Source: ZC4RG29 sp032907565 (GTDB lineage: Bacteria; Bacteroidota; Bacteroidia; Cytophagales; Cyclobacteriaceae). From it: a DNA stretch of 14,184 nt. A program made the translations under genes and the position numbers. The notes below the pieces were generated by a model. The model searched no databases. It worked only from the letters and a program-made list of their open reading frames with translations, and was not told the DNA's origin. Location: NCBI GenBank assembly GCA_032907565.1, contig JAJJPK010000151.1, positions 1-14,184 of the forward strand. Reading direction: 5' to 3'. Below, piece after piece: positions 5,552-12,952 of this stretch. Within the stretch, counting starts at the first letter, position 1; every line of letters begins with the position of its first letter.

Positions 5552-7819
5552 TTGACCGCTGACGTGCTCCATGAAAGCATTCCTGACCTTGCTGTCCGAT
5601 TCATCAACAGCACGTGTGCACATATTTTTCTTACAGGAAAGGCCGGAACGGGCAAGACCACATTTCTGAAAAATCTTGGAGCGCGTACCCATAAGTCGTT
5701 CGTCGTCGTGGCGCCCACGGGCATCGCCGCCCTGAACGCCGGCGGAGTTACGATACATTCGCAGTTTCTCCTCCCCCTGGGGTCTTTCATTCCTGGCCGC
5801 AACCTGCCATTCGGAGCCGGAGAGAACGGCAACTTCTACACCACGGATACGCTGACGCGCAGGCAACCGCTCAACAGCGCGCGCAAACAGGTCCTTCGGT
5901 CGATCGAACTGCTTGTGATCGATGAGGTCAGCATGCTGCGGGCCGACTTGCTGGATGCCATCGACGCCAGGCTGCGGGCAGCACGCGGCAACTACAGAGA
6001 GCCTTTCGGCGGCGTGCAACTGCTGCTGATCGGCGACCTGTATCAATTGCCTCCGGTGGTAAAAGGAAACGAAGCCGAAATACTCAAAGAATATTATCCG
6101 TCTCCCTGGTTCTATGAATCGCGGGCACTGCGCGAGGCAGGTTTCGTGTACATCGAACTTGATAAGATCTACCGGCAACAGGATGCCGATTTCATTCGGC
6201 TCCTCAATAACCTGAGAAATAATGCGCTGACGCAGGAGGACATCGATCTGTTAAATGCACACGTACGCGATCCCAATGACGATTTGAGTGACGTGATCAC
6301 CCTCACAACGCATAATTTCAAAGCGGACAGCATGAACCGCGAGGCGCTGAAAAGGCTGGAAAGCAAGTCGCACATTTTCGAAGCCACTGTCAATGGTGAG
6401 TTTCCCGAGCATATCTATCCTGTCCAGTACAAACTCGAACTCAAGGAAGGCGCGCAGATCATGTTCGTGCGGAACGACAGCGAGGGACAGGCATACTACA
6501 ACGGCAAACTGGCAACAGTTAAACGGATCAGTGGAGATAGTGTGGAAGTCGTGATGGCGGATTCTGGCGAACCTTTTGAATTAAAGAAAGAACGGTGGGA
6601 AAACAAACGTTACGCGATAGATCAGGATTCGCAGGACCTCCAGGAAGAAGTAATTGGCAGTTTCGAGCAATACCCGGTGCGCCTTGCGTGGGCAATCACC
6701 GTTCACAAAAGCCAGGGCCTGACATTTGATCGGGCGGTAATCGATGTCAGGCAGGCATTCGCCGATGGTCAGGTCTATGTTGCCCTTTCACGACTTCGAT
6801 CGCTTGATGGGCTGATCCTACTCGAACCCGTGCCCCCCTCGGTAATCAGCACGGATCGGTCGGTCGTATCCTTTAGGGAACAGCACTACCGGCCTTCGGA
6901 GCTCCATACCGTAATGAAGCAAAGCCAGCGCTCCTTTGTCGGTCAAATTATTGACAGGACATTCGACTTTGGCGATCTGGCCAAGCAAATAAAGTACGTC
7001 ACAACGACGCTTACCGAGACGGTATTAAAAAATGTCGACACCTCCCTCCCAATACTGGAGGAATTGCGGAACACACTTTTGAGCGAAAAGGACAATACAC
7101 TTCGATACCGTAACCAACTGCACAGACTTCTCGATGAGCAGCGCATTAGCGAACTGCTCGAGCGGCTGCAGAAGGGAAGCGCCTATTACACGGACATAAT
7201 CTGGAAGACCATTGAGAACTTGCTAAGCCACCAGTACGGTATCCGTGATCAGAAACGAATCAAGACGTATCACAACAACCTGGAAGAACTCGACCAGCTG
7301 TTCACGAAAAAGCTGCTGGAAATTGCAAAAATCCCGCTACTCGCCGACGCGGTGCTCGGCGACCGGTCGGAGTACAAGTTCGACGAGGTCCAGGAGGCAC
7401 TCAATCAAAGGCGGCTTGCCATTATCACGGCCCTTCGCGAGCAACCGTCCGCCAACAAGGGAACTTCAAAAAAGCGCGGTGGCAAATCCAAAAAGGGATC
7501 TTCGCCCAGCACCATTGAGATCACCCTCAATTACTTCAAAGAGGGCATGAGCGTGGCTGATATTGCGCGGGAGCGTGGACTCGTGCCGGGCACCATTGAA
7601 GGACACCTGGCCCGAGCCGTCGGAGAAGGGGCACTCGACATAACGCGGTGGATGACGGACGAAGATCTCAAAGACATATCATCCGCCGCATCTGGATTAT
7701 CCGAAGGATTTGGCATCACGGATCTGTTCAAGGCAACCAAAGGCAAGTATAGCTATGGGAAGCTGCGGGCGGCGTTGTTTCATTTGCAGCGCGAGCAGGA
7801 GGAAGTAGGCAGTGGGTAG
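5552..7819 (+). CDS. PIF1/RecD-like superfamily 1B helicase with C-terminal helix-turn-helix
   Basis: A 755-residue ATP-dependent DNA helicase. Walker A is GKAGTGKTT (29-37), Walker B VIDEVSML (122-129), motif III GDLYQLPPV (161-169), followed by YRQ (207-209). The UvrD_C_2-type motifs AITVHKSQGLTFDRAVID (381-398) and YVALSRLRSLDGL (409-421) complete the motor. Residues 450-630 form a long, mostly helical extension. A lysine-rich linker (636-648) leads to a helix-turn-helix (about 654-697, with MSVADIARERGLVPGTIEGHL) of the kind found at the C-terminus of Bacteroidota RecQ and PIF1-like helicases. The start is a TTG at 5552. The only other in-frame choice before the conserved region is GTG at 5564, and an in-frame stop lies at 5519-5521. 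It may act in replication-fork or recombination repair, but its position beside the mutasome locus is not proof of a shared role. Confidence 0.88.
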   Translation: MTADVLHESIPDLAVRFINSTCAHIFLTGKAGTGKTTFLKNLGARTHKSFVVVAPTGIAALNAGGVTIHSQFLLPLGSFIPGRNLPFGAGENGNFYTTDTLTRRQPLNSARKQVLRSIELLVIDEVSMLRADLLDAIDARLRAARGNYREPFGGVQLLLIGDLYQLPPVVKGNEAEILKEYYPSPWFYESRALREAGFVYIELDKIYRQQDADFIRLLNNLRNNALTQEDIDLLNAHVRDPNDDLSDVITLTTHNFKADSMNREALKRLESKSHIFEATVNGEFPEHIYPVQYKLELKEGAQIMFVRNDSEGQAYYNGKLATVKRISGDSVEVVMADSGEPFELKKERWENKRYAIDQDSQDLQEEVIGSFEQYPVRLAWAITVHKSQGLTFDRAVIDVRQAFADGQVYVALSRLRSLDGLILLEPVPPSVISTDRSVVSFREQHYRPSELHTVMKQSQRSFVGQIIDRTFDFGDLAKQIKYVTTTLTETVLKNVDTSLPILEELRNTLLSEKDNTLRYRNQLHRLLDEQRISELLERLQKGSAYYTDIIWKTIENLLSHQYGIRDQKRIKTYHNNLEELDQLFTKKLLEIAKIPLLADAVLGDRSEYKFDEVQEALNQRRLAIITALREQPSANKGTSKKRGGKSKKGSSPSTIEITLNYFKEGMSVADIARERGLVPGTIEGHLARAVGEGALDITRWMTDEDLKDISSAASGLSEGFGITDLFKATKGKYSYGKLRAALFHLQREQEEVGSG

Positions 7820-7830
7820 TAAGCCACCCG

Positions 7831-7896
7831 TTCATTCATTCACTCATTCACTCATTCACTCATCCACTCATTCACTCATTCACTCATTCACTCATT
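7831..7896. repeat. Octanucleotide tandem repeat (CACTCATT)n between convergent genes
   Basis: Seven consecutive 8-base units of CACTCATT occupy 7841-7896, with a single mismatch in the third unit (CACTCATC). They are preceded by a degenerate TTCATTCATT tract. The array fills nearly the whole gap between two convergent helicase genes and runs into the 3' end of the HelD-like gene, supplying its last two codons and stop. There is no hairpin typical of a terminator. Confidence 0.95.
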
Positions 7897-9975
7897 GTTT
7901 CTCAGCCACGTCGACGGCTCACCTGTAAACGTCACCGTCAGCCGGTGCATCGCGCGGGTGCAGGCGATGTACAGCAGGCGGCGGTCGCCTTCGGTTGCAT
8001 AGTTTTCCGCGGTTGCGAACGGTACAATAACCTCATCGAATTCGAGGCCCTTTGCCAGCGGCACGGTCGTGACCACAACACCCTCCCGGAATGCGTCGCT
8101 GTCTTCGGTAAGCAGACTGACATCCGATGCTTTGAGTTTTCGATATAGATGCTCAGCCTGCGAAGGCGTTTTGCATACAATGGCCAGTATGCGATACTCG
8201 GAGGCTCTGAAGTCGGCTACCAGTCGTTTGATTTCATTTTCCTCGTCACTCTGTTGCCGGAAGGCTTTGACTTGAGGTTCTTCTCCATGGCGTTCGATCA
8301 CTTGCAGATCCGGGTCTGTCATGATTCGCTGGGTAAAGCGCGTAATCTCGTACGTCGAACGATAGCTCCGGTTCAGTTTTACGACGTCGGCCTGTGGGAA
8401 GAGATTCCGGATGTCATCAGCTGTTGACGAGCTGTACGGGTTGATTGCCTGGCTGGCATCTCCGAGAATGGTCTTTTTTCCCTGGAACAGCCTCGCAAGC
8501 ACCACATATTGAACTGGGGTGTAGTCCTGCATTTCATCGACAACCAAATGTTTCACGTGCTGGAACATGGAAATGCCTTCAAGCCTGATCCGGCAATAGA
8601 TCAACGGGAACACGTCGGCATATTCCAGCTTGTCCCCTTCCATCTTGAAGAGGTCCTCGCGCTCTAACCACCTGTAGAATCCACGGTATAAATCCAGCAC
8701 AGACTGGCTGCCGGCCGCCTCGAACAATGCCTGTTGTATACGCGATCTCTCGCGACCGGTGAGTCGGCGTTTGAGCTCGGTTCTCACATAGCTCTGCACC
8801 TCATCGATCAGCATCGGCAACCGTTGCAGCAGAGGCGTACGCTGGAGTGCATCAAACCGCTCGCGAATATAAGCAGCTGGAACCCATGCCGTCCCTATCC
8901 GAATATCGCGTGGTCGCAGCCAATGGTTCTCCAGGTAAACGAAGTAGCGATTGAGTTGATTGACGAATTCCGATGACGACTTAAACCTGACGCGCTCGCC
9001 GAGTTCAGCGTCATCCTTCATCAGCGCGAATACTTGTCGCAGGAACGTTTGAAAAGGAACCTTGTGTTCCAGCAACTCCCGCGCAAGATCTTCCATACCC
9101 ATCTCGGGAATCTGCGTTTCTCCTAACTCGGGGAGCACGTTGGAGATATAATCGGAGAATACGCGATTGGGTGAAATGATAAGAATGTCATTGTGCGAAA
9201 TCTCGTCCTTGAAGCGGTAGAGCAGGAAGGCGATGCGGTGAATGGCGATGGAAGTTTTCCCCGACCCGGCTACGCCCTGGATGATCATAACGGTCGAGGT
9301 CTCGTTGCGGATGATGGCGTTCTGGTCGCGCTGGATAGTCGCGACGATGTTCTTCATTTTTTCATCGGACGACCGGCTGAGTTCGAGTTGCAGCACGTCA
9401 TCCTGGATGTTCACGTCGTTCTCGATCATGAACTCCATCTTGCCCCTACGGATCCGGTACTGGCGGCGAAGTTCAATGGTTCCTTTGACCGTTCCACCTG
9501 GGGTGTTGTACCAGGCGTCGCCCAGTTCAAAATCGTAAAACATGGAAGAGACCGGCGCCCGCCAGTCGTAAATGGGATAGATACCCGGTGTGTTGCTTAC
9601 AAAGGAGTGAATGCCGATGTAGATTGGCATTCGTTGTCCCGTCTTTCCCGGCGTGAAGTCGATCCGACCAAAGTATGGGGTTTGACTTAACTTCAAGAGC
9701 CGCCGCCGCGTAGCCAGGCCCGCCCCACTTTCCTGGGTCATGCGCGTGAGCGACTGACCCGCCGACACTACGTCGGCCTCGTCCATGCCCGAACGCTGAT
9801 CAAAAAGATAGGCCTGGTTCTGACGGAATTCCCGCGAATACTCTCTTACTGCGCGGTCCGCCTGCTCGATAGCCCACTCAAGTTCCTGAAGTATTCTGTC
9901 CAGATAAGCTCGTTCTTCCTCTTCAGTGAGGTTGACGATTTCTGTGGACACATTCTTTTGACGTTCGCGATCCAT
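7888..9975 (-). CDS. HelD-like superfamily 1 ATPase (UvrD/REP family)
   Basis: A 695-residue SF1A ATPase resembling HelD, the RNA-polymerase-recycling factor, rather than UvrD or Rep. The N-terminal segment (about 18-75) is a predicted antiparallel coiled coil with acidic GMDEAD near its tip, the region that enters the polymerase secondary channel in HelD. It is followed by the HelD-typical block YIGIHSFVSN...IYDWRAPVSSMFY (residues about 119-147). Walker A is GVAGSGKTS (234-242), with IAIHRIAFLLYR after it. Walker B is VVDEMQDY (478-485), motif III LGDASQAI (504-511), motif IV LNRSYRST (534-541), motif V KGLEFDEV (642-649) and motif VI LLYIACTRA (667-675). I chose ATG at 9975; a TTG at 9999 would add eight residues. 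The stop codon lies inside a tandem repeat. It may be co-transcribed with the lipoprotein gene 57 bases upstream. A DNA-helicase role (helicase IV-like) cannot be excluded. Confidence 0.85.
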   Translation of the reverse strand: MDRERQKNVSTEIVNLTEEEERAYLDRILQELEWAIEQADRAVREYSREFRQNQAYLFDQRSGMDEADVVSAGQSLTRMTQESGAGLATRRRLLKLSQTPYFGRIDFTPGKTGQRMPIYIGIHSFVSNTPGIYPIYDWRAPVSSMFYDFELGDAWYNTPGGTVKGTIELRRQYRIRRGKMEFMIENDVNIQDDVLQLELSRSSDEKMKNIVATIQRDQNAIIRNETSTVMIIQGVAGSGKTSIAIHRIAFLLYRFKDEISHNDILIISPNRVFSDYISNVLPELGETQIPEMGMEDLARELLEHKVPFQTFLRQVFALMKDDAELGERVRFKSSSEFVNQLNRYFVYLENHWLRPRDIRIGTAWVPAAYIRERFDALQRTPLLQRLPMLIDEVQSYVRTELKRRLTGRERSRIQQALFEAAGSQSVLDLYRGFYRWLEREDLFKMEGDKLEYADVFPLIYCRIRLEGISMFQHVKHLVVDEMQDYTPVQYVVLARLFQGKKTILGDASQAINPYSSSTADDIRNLFPQADVVKLNRSYRSTYEITRFTQRIMTDPDLQVIERHGEEPQVKAFRQQSDEENEIKRLVADFRASEYRILAIVCKTPSQAEHLYRKLKASDVSLLTEDSDAFREGVVVTTVPLAKGLEFDEVIVPFATAENYATEGDRRLLYIACTRAMHRLTVTFTGEPSTWLRNNE

Positions 9976-10032
9976 TCTCTGTTCGTGATCCAATATCAAC
10001 CTGATATTTAGTCTTTTTGTTCGCCGGTGGAG

Positions 10033-10506
10033 TCAGTTCGGTGTGACCCGAACGTATTTTTCAATGTTATATCGCTCCACGCCGAGGGATTCGACTTTTT
10101 CGATCCCCTGTCGAATCAATGTATCGCCTTCTATGGCGACGGTGAACTCAAAAGTAGATCCTTCCCATTCCCGCTCGCTGCAGTATTCCAGATTCTCGGT
10201 GTAGCGATCACCCTGAAGCGTATAAGAACCTCCTCCGGCAACAAAAATTGCCGGCGAATCCTGTCCTTTGTTCAGGTCATGCCTGAGAAAGGCAAAATGG
10301 CTGTCGTTAATGATCTTTATCATCCGCTCTGCACGCGTATAATCCGTTACTGTCGTATCCCCATCCTCAACCAATGTCCCGGAGATAAGCCTCCACGTAC
10401 CGTGCAAGGAAAGACTTTCGGGTTCGTGTGCGGAATTTTCTGACGGCCGACTGCATGCTGCTACCATAATCATGAAAAGGAACAGCAAGGAAAGACGCTG
10501 CTGCAT
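10033..10506 (-). CDS. Small lipocalin-like lipoprotein
   Basis: A 157-residue predicted lipoprotein. The signal peptide has a short basic start, a hydrophobic core and the lipobox VAAC, with Cys18 as the lipid-attachment residue. After a short linker, the mature part begins HGTWRLISGTLVEDGDTT and contains MIKIINDSHFAFLRHD, GGGSYTLQGDRYTENLEYC and GDTLIRQG. This alternating-strand pattern is seen in small lipocalin-like domains of Bacteroidota surface or periplasmic lipoproteins. Ligand and function are unknown. It precedes the HelD-like gene on the same strand. No Shine-Dalgarno sequence is visible before the ATG. Confidence 0.8.
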   Translation of the reverse strand: MQQRLSLLFLFMIMVAACSRPSENSAHEPESLSLHGTWRLISGTLVEDGDTTVTDYTRAERMIKIINDSHFAFLRHDLNKGQDSPAIFVAGGGSYTLQGDRYTENLEYCSEREWEGSTFEFTVAIEGDTLIRQGIEKVESLGVERYNIEKYVRVTPN

Positions 10507-10694
10507 GGGGAAAAGGGGTTAGGAAAATAGATATCGGGGCGCAAGTATACAGGGAAAAGAGAAATAAGGAAAAAAAGAAATCGGGAAATGAAGCATCAAA
10601 AAAACTCTTTCATCTTTTTCTTCGATCTGTGGCAGCAATTCAACAACCGATTGGGGAATGTTGCTATATTAGCTACCACAACGTTATCGGTGTC
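10507..10694. promoter_or_regulatory. Divergent intergenic region between lipoprotein and VOC genes
   Basis: A 188-base region that must hold two divergent promoters. On the minus strand, TATACTTG (10549-10542) is one base away from the -7 consensus TAnnTTTG and could serve the lipoprotein gene, though the upstream element is weak. On the plus strand, GTTGCTATATTAGCTAC (10660-10676) is an imperfect inverted repeat overlapping a possible -7 element, close to the VOC start. Confidence 0.35.
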
Positions 10695-11195
10695 ATGTCC
10701 AGCGAATATCGGGTACCGGCACAGGCGCGCATTGGGCACGTCCACCTTAAAGTCTCTGATCTTGACCGTGCGCTTGAGTTTTATTGCAATCTGCTCGGAT
10801 TCGAACTCATCACCATGTACGGTGACCAGGCTGCGTTCATCTCTGCCGGTGGATATCATCATCACATTGGACTGAATACCTGGCACAGCAAGGGCGCGCC
10901 GCCAGCACCTCGTTCCGGCGTAGGACTCTACCACACAGCAATCCTCTATCCTACCCGCAGGGATCTTGCCGTGATATTCGATCGACTTCGAAGGCATCGG
11001 TATCCGTTGACCGGTGCGTCCGATCACGGTGTCTCGGAAGCGCTCTATCTTGACGATCCCGACGCCAATGGGGTTGAGTTGTACTGGGACAGGCCCCGTG
11101 AACTCTGGCCAACCAAACCGGATGGCTCTATCGACATGTACACCCGTCCTCTACACCTGGAAAGCTTGCTCAAGGAGCTAGAGACGCAATCCTGA
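10695..11195 (+). CDS. Single-domain VOC family protein, extradiol-dioxygenase-like
   Basis: A 166-residue vicinal oxygen chelate protein. The two beta-alpha-beta-beta-beta modules start at IGHVHLKVSDLDRALEFY (13-30) and GLYHTAILYPTRRDLAVIFDRL (77-98). Probable metal ligands are His15, His80 and Glu128 (in GVELYWD), the usual His/His/Glu set. GYHHHIGLNTWH (53-64) is a signature shared with catechol 2,3-dioxygenases of the CatE type. It has one VOC unit, about half the length of the two-domain catechol dioxygenases, so the substrate is uncertain. I chose ATG at 10695 over an upstream non-ATG start at 10629, because the family homology begins just after it. The next gene downstream is a dienelactone-hydrolase-like gene, but a separate promoter seems to lie between them. 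Confidence 0.85.
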   Translation: MSSEYRVPAQARIGHVHLKVSDLDRALEFYCNLLGFELITMYGDQAAFISAGGYHHHIGLNTWHSKGAPPAPRSGVGLYHTAILYPTRRDLAVIFDRLRRHRYPLTGASDHGVSEALYLDDPDANGVELYWDRPRELWPTKPDGSIDMYTRPLHLESLLKELETQS

Positions 11196-11338
11196 CATCG
11201 TCAACGACCCGTAATGTACAGGCGATGCCGAACCTACATAGGCGGTTTTGATCCTAACTGCCATCATTGTAGTTTTAGTTACCAGATCCTGGGAAGTGGC
11301 GATCCGAACGTTTCCGCAACCACAAAACCATCACTGTC
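11196..11338. other. Intergenic region upstream of the dienelactone hydrolase gene
   Basis: A 143-base gap. Apart from the promoter-like pair described separately, I see no gene, repeat or strong hairpin in it. Confidence 0.5.
11247..11277 (+). promoter_or_regulatory. Predicted Bacteroidota-type promoter of the dienelactone hydrolase gene
   Basis: TTTG (11247-11250) and TAGTTTTA (11270-11277) are separated by exactly 19 bases. The first is a perfect -33 element, and the second matches TAnnTTTG at all but the last base. This would give a leader of roughly 55 bases before the ATG at 11339 and suggests the gene can be transcribed separately from the VOC gene. Confidence 0.5.
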
Positions 11339-12226
11339 ATGAACGAAGTTTCAAAAGATCAAATCAGCCAGGAGGTCTTTCAGTTGTACGACGACTATGC
11401 GCATAACCGAATCGACCGGAGGGAATTCATCGACCGACTTTCCGTATATGCCGTCGGCGGCGTTACCCTGACATCCCTGATGAGCGCGGTGATGCCAGAC
11501 TACCTTAATAAAATTCAGGTTCCGCAAGACGATCCAAGGCTGACAATTGAGACTATCACGTACGATTCGCCGAAGGGTGGTGGAAAAATAAATGGACAGT
11601 TGTGCCGGCCTAAGGATGCGAAGGGAAAACTTCCAGGCATTGTGGTCGTTCATGAAAACCGCGGTCTCAATCCGCACATCGCCGACGTGGGACGCCGCGC
11701 CGCATTGGCAGGATTCGTCGCTCTGGCGCCGGATGCCCTGACTCCACTGGGCGGTTATCCCGGCAACGATGACGACGGGCGGGCCTTGCAGTCAAAGCGC
11801 GATCGCAACGAAATGCTTGAAGACTTCATCGCAGGATATGAATACCTGAAGAATCACGACTGGTGTACAGGCAAAGCCGGTGTCGTCGGCTTTTGCTTCG
11901 GTGGCTGGATTGCCAACATGATGGCTGTGCGAATTCCGGATCTGGGTGCAGCTGTTCCGTTCTACGGTGGCCAGGCACCAGTCGAAATGGTCCCTCAGAT
12001 CAAGGCACCCCTATTGCTTCATTACGCTTCGCTTGACACACGTGTAAATGAAGGATGGCCTGCTTACGAAGCCGCGCTGAAGCAACACGGAAAGGTTTAC
12101 GAAGCGCACATGTATCCCGACACCAACCATGGATTTCACAACGACACAACTGGGCGATACGATAAGGAAGCAGCAGAATTGGCCTGGCAGCGTACGGTCG
12201 CCTTTTTTAAGAAGCACTTAAGCTAG
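11339..12226 (+). CDS. Dienelactone hydrolase family protein with twin-arginine N-terminus
   Basis: A 295-residue alpha/beta hydrolase of the dienelactone hydrolase family. The catalytic triad is visible as Cys186 in GFCFGG, Asp233 in SLDTRVNEG and His264 in TNHGFHND. Glu106 in VVVHENRGLN corresponds to the conserved glutamate that tunes the cysteine. The N-terminal 55 residues are an extension: LYDDYAHNRIDRREFIDRL, then a hydrophobic stretch (36-52). The pair Arg27-Arg28 followed by EFI resembles a Tat signal, so the enzyme may be exported or membrane anchored. The native substrate is unknown; the family cleaves dienelactones and other small esters. It lies downstream of a VOC protein, which hints at, but does not prove, aromatic-compound processing. 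Confidence 0.87.
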   Translation: MNEVSKDQISQEVFQLYDDYAHNRIDRREFIDRLSVYAVGGVTLTSLMSAVMPDYLNKIQVPQDDPRLTIETITYDSPKGGGKINGQLCRPKDAKGKLPGIVVVHENRGLNPHIADVGRRAALAGFVALAPDALTPLGGYPGNDDDGRALQSKRDRNEMLEDFIAGYEYLKNHDWCTGKAGVVGFCFGGWIANMMAVRIPDLGAAVPFYGGQAPVEMVPQIKAPLLLHYASLDTRVNEGWPAYEAALKQHGKVYEAHMYPDTNHGFHNDTTGRYDKEAAELAWQRTVAFFKKHLS

Positions 12227-12252
12227 TCGCAGACAGAATTGCGCCTGCGACT
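12225..12252. terminator. Possible bidirectional hairpin between convergent genes
   Basis: AGTCGCAG and CTGCGACT form a perfect 8-base stem with a 12-base loop, starting at the last two bases of the dienelactone hydrolase stop codon and ending 10 bases before the modC stop. There is no flanking T-run on either strand, so intrinsic termination is only a possibility. Confidence 0.4.
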
Positions 12253-12262
12253 GCATCTGCAT

Positions 12263-12952
12263 CTATTCCTTACTCGCCATCCGGTCAAGAAAAGCCTCCG
12301 GCGGTCCGTCATAGGCAAGGCTTCCGTTGGTTAGCACCAGAATACGCTTTGATAGTTTCAGCACCTCCGGATAATCGTGCGTGACCAGGATGGTTGTCAG
12401 GTTCATCCGGCGGTGACATGTTATGATGTATTCCTGGAGACGGGTTCGCATTTCGAAATCCAGGGCAGAAAGCGGTTCATCCAATAACAACAGGCGGGGT
12501 CTACGAACCAGTGCACGGGCCAGGGCAACGCGTTGTTTCTGACCGCCGGACAGCAGCGCGGGCCGACGATCCTGGAGTCCACGAAGTTCGACCACATCCA
12601 AAAGCTCTTCAACCATATCACTGTCTCCATTCTTGCCGAGCGCGAATTCAAGGTTACCGCGCACCGTCATATTGGGAAAAAGCGAATACTCCTGGAAGAC
12701 CATACCAATCTCGCGATCCTGGGGTGGTACGTTCACATTCTTTTCGTGATCGAACCATAACTCATCGCCAACCCGTATAGTCCCCTGGTCCGGACGCATC
12801 AGACCGGCAACCATGCGCAGAATGCTCGACTTCCCCGAACCGGTGGGGCCATATAAAGCCACTAAATCACCTGTCTGGATCGTGGCGTTGACGTTGAGGT
12901 TGAGTTCACCGTCCGCGCCTTGAAGTCTTCTACGAACCTGCATCTCGATCAT
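12263..12952 (-). CDS. modC: Molybdate-type ABC transporter ATP-binding protein ModC (short form)
   Basis: A 229-residue ABC ATPase that would power molybdate (or tungstate) import with ModB. Walker A is GPTGSGKSS (35-43), the Q-loop FQEYS (86-90), the signature LSGGQ (134-138), Walker B LLLLDEP (154-160) and the H-loop THD (191-193). The protein ends about ten residues after the nucleotide-binding domain. E. coli ModC is about 350 residues and carries a C-terminal TOBE/Mop molybdate-binding domain, which is absent here. The start overlaps the modB stop by four bases (ATGA), typical of translational coupling. Identification as ModC rests largely on the modA and modB neighbours; the ATPase alone could belong to several anion importers. 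Confidence 0.88.
   Translation of the reverse strand: MIEMQVRRRLQGADGELNLNVNATIQTGDLVALYGPTGSGKSSILRMVAGLMRPDQGTIRVGDELWFDHEKNVNVPPQDREIGMVFQEYSLFPNMTVRGNLEFALGKNGDSDMVEELLDVVELRGLQDRRPALLSGGQKQRVALARALVRRPRLLLLDEPLSALDFEMRTRLQEYIITCHRRMNLTTILVTHDYPEVLKLSKRILVLTNGSLAYDGPPEAFLDRMASKE

Noticed and set aside
5510..6178. A minus-strand open frame of 222 codons opposite the PIF1-like helicase.
   Set aside because: The plus strand encodes the helicase motifs across the same bases; the antisense product has no family features.
7831..7896. The tandem array as a CRISPR.
   Set aside because: The units are 8 bases and directly abutting, with no spacers and no cas genes nearby.
9976..9999. Extended HelD-like start at TTG 9999.
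   Set aside because: An ATG lies eight codons inside at 9975 and the conserved region starts later; the extra residues show no family support.
10651..10665. A sigma-54-like GG...GC pattern upstream of the VOC gene.
   Set aside because: The GG-to-GC distance is 10 bases, where the sigma-54 promoter needs 12.
10629..10694. A longer VOC protein starting at 10629.
   Set aside because: It begins at a non-ATG codon, adds 22 residues unlike the family, and runs through the probable promoter. The ATG at 10695 fits better.
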